Of a stretch of 64,000 bases of DNA, positions 54,986 through 63,089 are shown piece by piece (within the stretch, counting starts at the first letter, position 1; each line of letters begins with the position of its first letter). Below the pieces are notes generated by a model that was not told the DNA's origin, did no database searches, and worked only from the letters and a program-made list of their open reading frames with translations. The translations under genes and the position numbers were made by a program. The DNA comes from Pseudomonas sp. LRP2-20 (GTDB lineage Bacteria > Pseudomonadota > Gammaproteobacteria > Pseudomonadales > Pseudomonadaceae), in contig NZ_AP025944.1 of NCBI RefSeq assembly GCF_024349685.1, positions 812,001 through 876,000 on the forward strand, in the 5' to 3' direction.

Positions 54986-55959
54986 TTTATCACTCGCTCA
55001 TACAAAACTTCGCCCAGATATTCTCCTCCTTCACTTCCGAGCTCTCCGCCGACCATTCCTCCCAAGGCTCCGCCCCCTACTCCGCATGCAATCGCTCCAG
55101 GCCCGCCCGAAGCTATTCCCAAAACCACGCTGCAGGCTGCCATGCCAATCAAATTTCCACCGATTGCGCCAATTAGGCCTCCTCCCACGCTACCTGCAAG
55201 TGCACCACTCTCAATGATGGTAGCTCTTTTGCATTCTTCGTCTCTCCCTTCTGTGCATGCTTTTTTGATTGATAGGCTTGTGCTCGCGACCTCCAACGCA
55301 ATGCCTATATAGGCGCCTTTCTTGATCAGGTTGGCGGCCTTGCCGACTCCTGCGACCTTGTCGGCATACCCTGCGATCTCACTAGCGTGCAAATAGCTTT
55401 TCGTGGAAATCCCAAGGATTCTTTTGATCGACCCCTTATTTCGCAAGCTGGCACCAAACGCTGCCATTTTGCCCAACTGCTCATCCAGCCTGGCGAACAG
55501 CGCTGCACGCTTGGCATAAAACTGATCGCGAGCCTTGAGCGTGCCTGAACCCATATGTTCCTGATACAGCTTTTCAATTTCCAGCAATGTGTCCTGAATA
55601 GCCTTCAGGTGCCTGCTCCAGCCATCGCTGACCACGCCTGCGCCTGTGGCAGCATGGGTAAGCAGACTTTTGAGTAGCTCGAAATTATCCAGAAAAAACT
55701 CATCAGCACCTTGCCCGCTACGCATCAGCCCCATGTGTGCTACGGCAGCCTTTGCCATCAGATAAGCCTCCTGGCTGGTACACGAGGGCGTGGACCAGTC
55801 ACCGACAATGACCAGTTCGCCGCTTCTGACCACATTGTTGTAGATGTGTGCATTCAGAACGTCGAACTTGCTGGCCGAATGCCCGCTAAGCGCAAGACCT
55901 GCCTTGAGTGTGTGGTAGTTCTGCATTTTGGGGTTGATGAACGCGCGGGCTTCGGTCAT
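54982..55959 (-). CDS. putative type VI secretion effector with C-terminal glycine-zipper region
   Basis: A 325-residue protein of no family I recognise. The N-terminal 200 residues look helical and soluble (MTEARAFINPKMQNYHTLKA, then a coiled-coil-like IQDTLLEIEKLYQEHMGSGT). Residues about 251-305 are hydrophobic and packed with Gly (GSVGGGLIGAIGGNLIGMAA, then GVGGGALGGMVGGELG). This glycine-zipper pattern occurs in pore-forming toxins. The start is 10 bases after the hcp stop, and its own stop overlaps the membrane-protein gene. I infer an Hcp-delivered membrane toxin, from context and composition, not homology. It could instead be a harmless membrane protein. Confidence 0.65.
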   Translation of the reverse strand: MTEARAFINPKMQNYHTLKAGLALSGHSASKFDVLNAHIYNNVVRSGELVIVGDWSTPSCTSQEAYLMAKAAVAHMGLMRSGQGADEFFLDNFELLKSLLTHAATGAGVVSDGWSRHLKAIQDTLLEIEKLYQEHMGSGTLKARDQFYAKRAALFARLDEQLGKMAAFGASLRNKGSIKRILGISTKSYLHASEIAGYADKVAGVGKAANLIKKGAYIGIALEVASTSLSIKKACTEGRDEECKRATIIESGALAGSVGGGLIGAIGGNLIGMAACSVVLGIASGGPGAIACGVGGGALGGMVGGELGSEGGEYLGEVLYERVIK

Positions 55960-55969
55960 GGCATTTTCC

Positions 55970-56458
55970 TTATGCGTATTTCTTGTTGCCGATTCGGTCC
56001 CACCCGCCAGCGATGTTTCCGCCGCCAGAGCCGTCGATGCGTTTCTGCTGGGTATAGGTGGTCTTGATTCGGCCGTAATCGAGTTGCACTACCTCGATCG
56101 GCACGCCATCGGCAGCACTCTGTGTGTAGTCGGCAATGATCACTTCTTCGAGAATGACCTCGTAATACTTGAGCTTGTCGCCGCCTGCGCGACACAGTGC
56201 GAGTTTCACTTCTTTGAGGTGCAGGCCTGAACAACTGGCTTCCATCAACTTGCAGCTGGCACTGTCGAGAAGTTTGGTGAATCTGAAGTTGCTAACGGCG
56301 GTGCGGCCCGAGGTGGCACCGCCGGCGGAGCTTGCAGTGGCCGAGGTGCTTTGGCTGACGCCAAAGTCGTAGCCGGTAACTTCAATCCATTTGTTGTATT
56401 TTTCATCCAGGGCTTCACCTGGGATTTCGTCGATTTGTATATATGCGTCAAATGCCAT
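55970..56458 (-). CDS. hcp: type VI secretion tube protein Hcp
   Basis: A 162-residue Hcp that stacks into the T6SS inner tube and can chaperone small effectors in its lumen. It begins MAFDAYIQIDEIPGEALDEK and has the family segments KYNKWIEVTGYDFGVSQSTS, FRFTKLLDSAS and YYEVILEEVIIADYTQ. Length equals that of P. aeruginosa Hcp1. A strong ribosome site (GGAGAGG) precedes the ATG. No VgrG, sheath, TssJKLM or ATPase gene is in the window, so it is an orphan (auxiliary) hcp leading an effector cassette. Confidence 0.93.
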   Translation of the reverse strand: MAFDAYIQIDEIPGEALDEKYNKWIEVTGYDFGVSQSTSATASSAGGATSGRTAVSNFRFTKLLDSASCKLMEASCSGLHLKEVKLALCRAGGDKLKYYEVILEEVIIADYTQSAADGVPIEVVQLDYGRIKTTYTQQKRIDGSGGGNIAGGWDRIGNKKYA

Positions 56459-56737
56459 GCTTACCTCTCCTTGGCAATCAATTCTGGGAATGAATGACTG
56501 GCGGGGAGCTTGGCCCGGTCAGTGATTGGCAAGGCTAGGCAGCGATATTGGGAAACGCAATAGAGGGACGGCTATTTGGGAAACGGACTACAAGGTTGTG
56601 GATAACTTCGCTGTATATATGTCGAAAGATTTCATTGAAAAGTGTTTTTGTAGGAAATATTCCCCGCTAGCTGTGCAATGGCTCGTTGCGGGGAGCCTGG
56701 TGCGGGAGGGGGCTAAAAGGAAACTGGCTGGACCTGC

Positions 56738-56773
56738 AATGGCCTCTTCGCGGGGCAAGCCCGCTCCCACAGG
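56738..56773. repeat. single REP palindrome
   Basis: ATGGCCTCTTCGCGGGGCAA followed by GCCCGCTCCCACAGG is one REP unit with an extra G in the stem, placed between the hcp cassette and hemA. Confidence 0.75.
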
Positions 56774-56853
56774 TTTCTTGCGTGCCTCAGCCATGCACAG
56801 GGGGCTCCGCGGGGTCGGGTCGGCCGGGCTATCACGACAATAGCGAACGGTGG

Positions 56854-56882
56854 TTGTCCAAAAACCTGCGAAAGAGGACAAT
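56854..56882 (+). promoter_or_regulatory. candidate hemA promoter
   Basis: TTGTCC at 56854-56859 and GACAAT at 56877-56882 are spaced by 17 bases, each matching four of six consensus positions. It would give a short leader of about 25-30 bases before the hemA ATG. Confidence 0.45.
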
Positions 56883-56914
56883 TATCGGCTTCCCGTCACA
56901 ACCAGCGACCTTGC

Positions 56915-58192
56915 ATGGCCTTTCTTGCACTCGGTATCAACCATAAGACTGCCTCGGTAGACGTACGCGAGCGCGTGGCGTTTACCCCAGAGCAGCTGGT
57001 CGACGCCCTGCAGCAGCTCTGCCGACTGACCGCTAGCCGTGAGGCGGCGATCCTGTCGACCTGCAACCGTAGCGAGCTTTATATAGAGCAGGATCACCTG
57101 TCCGCCGACGCCGTTCTGCAATGGCTGGCCGACTATCACCGGCTGAGCCTGGATGAGTTGCGCGCCAGCGCCTACGTCCACGAAGAACACGCTGCGGTGA
57201 AGCACATGATGCGGGTGGCCTCCGGGCTCGACTCGCTGGTGCTCGGCGAACCGCAGATCCTCGGCCAGATGAAGTCCGCCTATGCGGTGGCGTGTGAGGC
57301 CGGCACCATCGGCCCACTGCTCGGGCGCCTGTTCCAGGCAACCTTCAGCGCCGCCAAGCAGGTGCGCACCGACACCGCGATCGGCGAAAACCCGGTTTCC
57401 GTGGCATTCGCTGCGGTCAGCCTGGCCAAGCAGATCTTCAGCGACCTGGGCCGCAGCCAGGCCTTGCTGATCGGTGCAGGGGAAACCATCACCCTGGTCG
57501 CCCGCCACCTGCATGAGCAAGGTGTGCGCCGTATCGTCGTGGCCAACCGCACCCTGGAGCGGGCCAGCATGCTCGCCGAGCAGTTCGGTGCCCATGCCGT
57601 GCTGCTGGCCGACATCCCGCAGGAGCTGGCCAACAGCGATATCGTCATCAGTTCCACCGCCAGCCAGTTGCCGATCCTGGGCAAGGGCGCGGTGGAAAGC
57701 GCGCTGAAGCAGCGCCGGCACAAGCCGATCTTCATGGTCGATATTGCCGTGCCGCGCGACATCGAGCCGCAAGTGGGAGAACTCGACGACGTCTACCTGT
57801 ACACCGTCGATGACCTGCACGAAGTGGTCGCGGAAAACCTCAAGAGCCGCCAGGGCGCAGCCCAGGCCGCCGAGGAGCTGGTTTCGGTGGGCGCCGAAGA
57901 CTTCATGCTGCGTTTGCGCGAGCTGGCCGCTGTCGATGTGCTGCGCGCCTACCGCCAGCAAAGCGAGCGCCTGCGCGACGAAGAACTGCAAAAGGCCCAG
58001 CGCCTGCTGGCCAATGGCGGCAACCCCGAGGATGTATTGGCGCAACTGGCCCGGGGCCTGACCAACAAACTCCTGCATGCGCCCAGCGTGCAGTTGAAAA
58101 AGCTCTCGGCCGAGGGCCGCCTCGATGCGCTGGCCATGGCCCAGGAACTCTTTGCCCTCAACGAGGGCTCGACGGACAAATCCCCGCAATGA
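56915..58192 (+). CDS. hemA: glutamyl-tRNA reductase
   Basis: A 425-residue enzyme converting glutamyl-tRNA to glutamate-1-semialdehyde, the first committed step of tetrapyrrole synthesis. It begins [20 protein letters not shown]. The catalytic Cys is in [10 protein letters not shown] near residue 50. The NADPH domain follows ([20 protein letters not shown]). Length is standard. It opens the hemA-prfA-prmC-moeB-murI chain and overlaps prfA by 4 bases (ATGA). Confidence 0.97.
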   Translation: MAFLALGINHKTASVDVRERVAFTPEQLVDALQQLCRLTASREAAILSTCNRSELYIEQDHLSADAVLQWLADYHRLSLDELRASAYVHEEHAAVKHMMRVASGLDSLVLGEPQILGQMKSAYAVACEAGTIGPLLGRLFQATFSAAKQVRTDTAIGENPVSVAFAAVSLAKQIFSDLGRSQALLIGAGETITLVARHLHEQGVRRIVVANRTLERASMLAEQFGAHAVLLADIPQELANSDIVISSTASQLPILGKGAVESALKQRRHKPIFMVDIAVPRDIEPQVGELDDVYLYTVDDLHEVVAENLKSRQGAAQAAEELVSVGAEDFMLRLRELAAVDVLRAYRQQSERLRDEELQKAQRLLANGGNPEDVLAQLARGLTNKLLHAPSVQLKKLSAEGRLDALAMAQELFALNEGSTDKSPQ

Positions 58193-59271
58193 AAGCGTCG
58201 CTGCTGAACAAACTGGAGATTCTCCAGGACCGCTTCGAGGAACTCACCGCGCTGCTTGGTGACGCCGAAGTCATATCCGACCAGACCCGCTTCCGCGCCT
58301 ATTCCCGCGAATATGCCGAAGTCGAGCCGGTCTACGCCGCCTATAAAGAGTGGCGCAAGGTGCAGGACGACCTCGAGGGTGCCCAGGCGCTGCTCAAGGA
58401 CGCCGACCCCGACCTGCGCGAGATGGCCGTGGAGGAAGTGCGCGAGGCCAAGGAGCAACTGGTCGACCTGGAGTCCAACCTACAGCGCATGCTGCTGCCC
58501 AAGGACCCCAACGATGGCCGCAACGTGTTCCTTGAGATCCGTGCCGGCACCGGTGGCGATGAGGCTGCGATCTTCTCCGGCGACCTGTTCCGCATGTACT
58601 CGCGCTACGCCGAGAAGCGCGGCTGGCGCCTGGAGATCCTGTCCGAGAACGAAGGCGAGCACGGCGGCTACAAAGAGATCATTGCCCGTGTCGAAGGCGA
58701 AAACGTGTACGGCAAGCTCAAGTTCGAGTCCGGCGCGCACCGTGTTCAGCGTGTGCCGGAAACCGAATCCCAGGGCCGTATCCACACCTCGGCCTGCACC
58801 GTGGCCGTGCTGCCCGAGCCCGACGAGCAAGCGGCAATCGAGATCAACCCGGCCGACCTGCGTGTCGACACCTACCGCGCTTCGGGCGCCGGCGGTCAGC
58901 ACGTGAACAAGACCGATTCGGCGATCCGCATCACCCACTTGCCCACCGGCATCGTGGTCGAGTGCCAGGAAGAGCGTTCGCAGCACAAGAACCGCGCCCG
59001 TGCCATGTCCTGGCTGTCGGCCAAGCTCAACGACATGCAGACCAGCGCCGCGCAGAACGCCATCGCCAGCGAGCGCAAGCTGCTGGTCGGTTCCGGTGAC
59101 CGCTCCGAACGCATTCGTACCTACAATTATCCACAGGGGCGGGTAACCGATCACCGCATCAACCTGACCCTGTACTCCCTCGACGACATCCTCGCCGGTG
59201 GCGTGGAGGCCGTGATCGAACCGTTGCTGGCCGAGTACCAGGCCGACCAACTGGCGGCCCTGGGGGACTGA
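58189..59271 (+). CDS. prfA: peptide chain release factor 1
   Basis: A 360-residue release factor recognising UAA and UAG. The catalytic GGQ is in [18 protein letters not shown] near residue 235, and the PET recognition motif [11 protein letters not shown] lies near residue 188. It overlaps hemA by 4 bases and prmC by 1 base (TGATG). The methyltransferase for its GGQ glutamine is encoded immediately downstream. Confidence 0.97.
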   Translation: MKASLLNKLEILQDRFEELTALLGDAEVISDQTRFRAYSREYAEVEPVYAAYKEWRKVQDDLEGAQALLKDADPDLREMAVEEVREAKEQLVDLESNLQRMLLPKDPNDGRNVFLEIRAGTGGDEAAIFSGDLFRMYSRYAEKRGWRLEILSENEGEHGGYKEIIARVEGENVYGKLKFESGAHRVQRVPETESQGRIHTSACTVAVLPEPDEQAAIEINPADLRVDTYRASGAGGQHVNKTDSAIRITHLPTGIVVECQEERSQHKNRARAMSWLSAKLNDMQTSAAQNAIASERKLLVGSGDRSERIRTYNYPQGRVTDHRINLTLYSLDDILAGGVEAVIEPLLAEYQADQLAALGD

Positions 59272-60101
59272 TGACCATCATTGCCAGCCTTCTGCGCAAC
59301 GCGCAGTTACCCGATTCGCCCAGCGAGCGCCTGGACGCCGAGCTGCTGCTGGCTGCCGCCATCGGCAAGTCGCGCAGCTTCCTGCACACCTGGCCCGAGC
59401 GGATTGTCAGCAGCGAAGATGCCGAGACCTACGCCGGCTACCTGCAGCGCCGCCGCGCCGGCGAGCCGGTCGCCTACATCCTGGGGCAGCAGGGCTTCTG
59501 GAAGCTCGACCTGGAAGTGGCGCCGCATACGCTGATCCCGCGCCCGGATACCGAGCTGCTGGTCGAAACGGCCCTGGAGCTGCAGCCCGCATCGCCCGCC
59601 AAGGTGCTCGACCTGGGCACCGGCACTGGCGCCATCGCCCTGGCCCTGGCCAGCGATTGCCCGGCCTGGCAGGTGACGGCCGTGGACCGCGTCGAACAAG
59701 CCGTGGCCCTGGCCGAACGCAATCGCCAGCGCCTGGGCCTGGGCAACGTCCAGGTGCTCACCAGCCATTGGTTCGGCAGCCTGGCCGGGCAGCGCTTCGA
59801 CCTGATTCTCAGCAACCCGCCGTACATCCGCGCCGAAGACCCGCACCTGGTCGAAGGCGACGTGCGTTTCGAGCCCAGCAGTGCACTGGTGGCCGGTATC
59901 GATGGCCTTGATGACCTGCGGCTGATCGTCGCCCAGGCGCCGGCGCATCTGTTGCCAGGTGGCTGGTTGCTGCTCGAACACGGTTACGATCAGGCCGCCG
60001 ACGTGCGTGCCCTGCTCAGTGCCCAAGGCTTCACCGAGGTGGCCAGCCGCAAGGACCTGGGCGGCCATGAACGTATTTCACTGGGGCGCCTGGCATGCTG
60101 A
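59271..60101 (+). CDS. prmC: release-factor glutamine methyltransferase
   Basis: A 276-residue SAM-dependent enzyme that methylates the GGQ glutamine of RF1 and RF2. The SAM motif VLDLGTGTGAIALALAS is near residue 113, and the catalytic NPPY motif (LSNPPYIRAEDPHL) near residue 183. It sits between prfA and moeB with overlaps on both sides, the usual order in gammaproteobacteria. Confidence 0.96.
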   Translation: MTIIASLLRNAQLPDSPSERLDAELLLAAAIGKSRSFLHTWPERIVSSEDAETYAGYLQRRRAGEPVAYILGQQGFWKLDLEVAPHTLIPRPDTELLVETALELQPASPAKVLDLGTGTGAIALALASDCPAWQVTAVDRVEQAVALAERNRQRLGLGNVQVLTSHWFGSLAGQRFDLILSNPPYIRAEDPHLVEGDVRFEPSSALVAGIDGLDDLRLIVAQAPAHLLPGGWLLLEHGYDQAADVRALLSAQGFTEVASRKDLGGHERISLGRLAC

Positions 60102-60850
60102 CCGATCAGGAACTGTTGCGTTACAGCCGGCAGATCCTGCTGGCCCAGGTGGACATCGACGGCCAGTTGCGGCTCAAGCACAGCAAGGCATTGATCGTCG
60201 GCCTCGGCGGCCTCGGCTCGCCGGTGGCGCTGTACCTGGCGGCCGCGGGCGTAGGTGAGCTGCACCTGGCCGACTTCGACACCGTCGACCTGACCAACCT
60301 GCAGCGTCAGGTCATCCATGACAGCGACAGCGTCGGCATGAGCAAGGTCGATTCGGCGCTGCAGCGGCTGCAGGCGATCAACCCCGAGGTCGCCCTGGTC
60401 GCCCACCGCCAGGCACTGGACGAAGACTCCCTGGCCGCAGCGGTGGCAGCGGTCGACCTGGTGCTGGACTGCTCTGACAATTTCGGCACGCGCGAGGCAG
60501 TCAATGCGGCCTGCTTCGCTGCCGGCAAACCGCTGGTGAGCGGCGCGGCGATTCGCCTGGAAGGCCAGTTGTCGGTGTTCGACCCGCGGCGTGACTACAG
60601 CCCTTGCTACCACTGCCTCTACGGCCACGGTAGCGAAGACGAGCTGACCTGCAGCGAAGCTGGTGTGATCGGCCCGCTGGTGGGGCTGGTCGGTAGCCTG
60701 CAGGCGCTGGAAGCGATGAAGCTGCTGGCGGGCTTCGGCGAACCGTTGATAGGCCGCCTGCTGTTGATCGATGCCCTCGGTACGCGCCTGCGTGAGCTGC
60801 GGGTCAAGCGTGACCCGGCCTGTGCCGTGTGCGGCAAGCGCGATGGCTGA
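60095..60850 (+). CDS. moeB: molybdopterin-synthase adenylyltransferase (MoeB/ThiF family)
   Basis: A 251-residue E1-like enzyme that adenylates the C-terminus of the small sulfur carrier MoaD. The ATP-binding site is [20 protein letters not shown] near residue 33. Zinc is held by two Cys pairs (CYHC and CAVC). The nucleotide-binding [13 protein letters not shown] segment is typical. It overlaps prmC by 7 bases and murI by 8 bases. A ThiF-like role in thiamine synthesis is also possible. Confidence 0.92.
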   Translation: MLTDQELLRYSRQILLAQVDIDGQLRLKHSKALIVGLGGLGSPVALYLAAAGVGELHLADFDTVDLTNLQRQVIHDSDSVGMSKVDSALQRLQAINPEVALVAHRQALDEDSLAAAVAAVDLVLDCSDNFGTREAVNAACFAAGKPLVSGAAIRLEGQLSVFDPRRDYSPCYHCLYGHGSEDELTCSEAGVIGPLVGLVGSLQALEAMKLLAGFGEPLIGRLLLIDALGTRLRELRVKRDPACAVCGKRDG

Positions 60851-61640
60851 GCGCTCGGCGCCGGTCGGCGTGATGGACTCGGGGGTCGGCGGCTTGTCGG
60901 TGCTCGCCGAGATCCAGCGCCTGCTGCCCAATGAGTCGCTGCTTTACGTGGCCGATTGTGGTCATGTGCCCTATGGCGAGAAATCCCCGGACTACATCCG
61001 CCAGCGCTGTCGGCGTATCGCCGAGTTCTTCCAGGCCCAAGGTGCCAAGGCAATGGTCCTGGCCTGCAACACCGCGACCGTGGCTGCGGTCGCCGATCTG
61101 CGTGAGTTGTACCCCGACTGGCCGTTGGTAGGCATGGAGCCGGCAGTCAAGCCCGCCGCTGCCGCCACACGTTCGGGGGTGGTCGGCGTGCTGGCCACCA
61201 CCGGCACCTTGCAGAGCGCCAAGTTTGCCGCCTTGCTCGACCGCTTCGCCAATGACGTGCAAGTGGTCACCCAGCCCTGCCCGGGCCTGGTCGAACGGAT
61301 CGAAACCGGAGACCTTGCCAGCCCGCAGCTGCGCCAGTTACTGCTGGGTTACGTGCAGCCGCTGCTGGCCGCCGGCTGCGACACGCTGATCCTCGGCTGC
61401 ACCCATTATCCCTTCCTGCGCCCGCTGTTGGCCGAGATGGTGCCTGCCGATGTGGCCATCATCGATACCGGTGCCGCCGTGGCACGTCAACTGCAACGCC
61501 TGCTGGCTGCGCGTGACCTGCTGGCCGACGGGCCGACGCGTGGGGCTCGTTTCTGGAGCAGCGGCGACCCGCTGTCCTTGACGCAAATCCTGCCCGTGCT
61601 GTGGCATAGATCCGATAGTGTGCAAAGCTTTGCGTTGTAA
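60843..61640 (+). CDS. murI: glutamate racemase
   Basis: A 265-residue enzyme making D-glutamate for peptidoglycan. The two catalytic Cys are in [14 protein letters not shown] near residue 75 and [12 protein letters not shown] near residue 185. The N-terminal [14 protein letters not shown] is the family signature. The ATG at 60843 gives this start and overlaps moeB. It is the last gene of the hemA chain. Confidence 0.96.
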   Translation: MAERSAPVGVMDSGVGGLSVLAEIQRLLPNESLLYVADCGHVPYGEKSPDYIRQRCRRIAEFFQAQGAKAMVLACNTATVAAVADLRELYPDWPLVGMEPAVKPAAAATRSGVVGVLATTGTLQSAKFAALLDRFANDVQVVTQPCPGLVERIETGDLASPQLRQLLLGYVQPLLAAGCDTLILGCTHYPFLRPLLAEMVPADVAIIDTGAAVARQLQRLLAARDLLADGPTRGARFWSSGDPLSLTQILPVLWHRSDSVQSFAL

Positions 61641-61745
61641 GAAAAACGTGAAAAGAAGCTGAACTATCGTACTACTGCCGATTTCTACCGCATTGCCTGA
61701 TGGCAGGCGGACACTAATAACAGTATGGAAAGAAGGATGTTTCTC

Positions 61746-62264
61746 ATGAAGAAACTGCTCGGCTTGGCGGCGGCTGCCGCAGTTACCCTGGGGCATGTGG
61801 TGGCAGCGCAAGCGGCCGATGTATCGTTCTCGGTGGGGCAGACGGGTGACTCGACCATGGTGTACCGGTTGGGCCTGCAGTCGAACTGGGATGCGAGCTG
61901 GTGGCAGACCAGCGTCGGTCGGCTGACTGGCTATTGGGATGGGGCCTACACCTATTGGGAAGGTGACGAGACGTCCAGCAACCACAGCCTTTCGTTCGCA
62001 CCTGTGTTCGTCTATGAGTTCGCCGGTAACTCGGTGAAGCCTTATATCGAAGCTGGGATTGGCGTGGCAGCCTTTGCCAATACCGAGCTCGAGAGCAACA
62101 AGCTGGGCTCGGCTTTCCAGTTCGAAGACCGAATTGGTTTCGGCCTGCGTTTTGCCGGTGGGCATGAGGTCGGGGTGAGGGCGATCCACTATTCCAATGC
62201 GGGGCTGCAGACCCCTAACGATGGTGTCGAGAGCTACAGTTTGCATTACCGCATGGCCCTCTGA
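61746..62264 (+). CDS. pagL: lipid A 3-O-deacylase PagL
   Basis: A 172-residue outer-membrane beta-barrel enzyme that removes an acyl chain from lipid A. The signal peptide is MKKLLGLAAAAAVTLGHVVA. The catalytic His148, Ser150 and Glu162 (AIHYSNAG and GVESYS) match the P. aeruginosa PagL triad at a constant 22-residue offset. Two upstream in-frame ATGs exist, but ATG 61746 has an AAGGA ribosome site and gives a good signal peptide. It is a single-gene unit followed by a REP pair. Confidence 0.93.
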   Translation: MKKLLGLAAAAAVTLGHVVAAQAADVSFSVGQTGDSTMVYRLGLQSNWDASWWQTSVGRLTGYWDGAYTYWEGDETSSNHSLSFAPVFVYEFAGNSVKPYIEAGIGVAAFANTELESNKLGSAFQFEDRIGFGLRFAGGHEVGVRAIHYSNAGLQTPNDGVESYSLHYRMAL

Positions 62265-62274
62265 TAATTCCTCT

Positions 62275-62374
62275 ACCGGCCTCTTCGCGGCTAAAGCCGC
62301 TCCCACACGTACTGCGTTGCCTGGAAAACAGATGCGGTCCGTGTGGGAGCGGGTTCACCCGCGAAGAGGCCGGA
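62275..62374. repeat. REP pair (REPIN-like), inverted
   Basis: GGCCTCTTCGCGGCTAAAGC and its mirror GGGTTCACCCGCGAAGAGGC face each other between pagL and the SDR gene. Confidence 0.8.
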
Positions 62375-62390
62375 CCGGACATTACAAGGA

Positions 62391-63089
62391 TTAGCGGGAC
62401 AGTGGCCACAGGCTGCTGATATCCAGCACCTCCAGCACCAGCTCTGGTTCGCGCAACACCAAGCGGGACAGCAGTTCATCCGCTGCACTCTGCGGCGTCC
62501 AGGCATCCGGGACGGCCTGCACGGAAGTGACCGGTGACTTCAACGACTGTGGAGCCACCACTGTCAGGTCGATCCCCTGGTCCTTCAGCGCCTGACGTTG
62601 TTCACGTAACCACTGCGGCACATTATTCCAACCCGCCGACACTTGGGTCGGCGAATAAAGCTGCAAGGCCGAATAGCGGTTGAAAATCGCCATGACCTGG
62701 GGCTGATGCCCCTGGGCCAACAAGGGCTGCGCATGGGTCAGGCAATGCTCGCCAGCCAGTTGGTTGTCATTGACGATGGCCTCGAACAATTCGCTGTCCG
62801 CTACGGCATCAGCCAGGTAGTCACTGGTCCCGGCGTTGATGATCAATACGTCCAGCGAGCACCAGGCATGGCATAGCTGTTCTGCCGCGCTGGCGGCCTG
62901 GCCTTCTTGTTGCAATTGCCATGGCAGTTTCAACAGCCGGCTGCCATGGCGCACGGCCAGTGCCTCCAGCGCCTCGCTGCTTTTGCCACTTGCGCCAACC
63001 CGGTGCCCTTGCTCGAGCAAGCGCTCCACCAGGGCCAGACCCAGTCCGTTGCTGGCCCCCGTAACCCAGAAACTACGCGAGTTATTCAA
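62391..63089 (-). CDS. short-chain dehydrogenase-like protein with altered catalytic motif
   Basis: A 232-residue Rossmann-fold protein. The nucleotide motif TGASNGLG is at residues 10-17 and the NAG motif at 85-87. The expected YxxxK is YSPTQ at residues 145-149, so the catalytic Lys is Gln. This suggests altered or lost reductase activity. It overlaps the photolyase gene by 4 bases (ATGA), so the two are translated together. Its substrate is unknown. The sequence end (LDISSLWPLSR) is unremarkable. Confidence 0.85.
   Translation of the reverse strand: MNNSRSFWVTGASNGLGLALVERLLEQGHRVGASGKSSEALEALAVRHGSRLLKLPWQLQQEGQAASAAEQLCHAWCSLDVLIINAGTSDYLADAVADSELFEAIVNDNQLAGEHCLTHAQPLLAQGHQPQVMAIFNRYSALQLYSPTQVSAGWNNVPQWLREQRQALKDQGIDLTVVAPQSLKSPVTSVQAVPDAWTPQSAADELLSRLVLREPELVLEVLDISSLWPLSR

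Larger units (their letters stand above)
56459..56914. other. intergenic region between hcp and hemA with a REP unit
   Basis: This 456-base gap separates the divergent hcp cassette and hemA. The region near hcp (56560-56660) is AT-rich and probably carries the hcp promoter, though no clear -35/-10 pair was found. A single REP unit lies at 56738-56773. The hemA promoter candidate is at 56854-56882. No further genes were supported. Confidence 0.6.
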
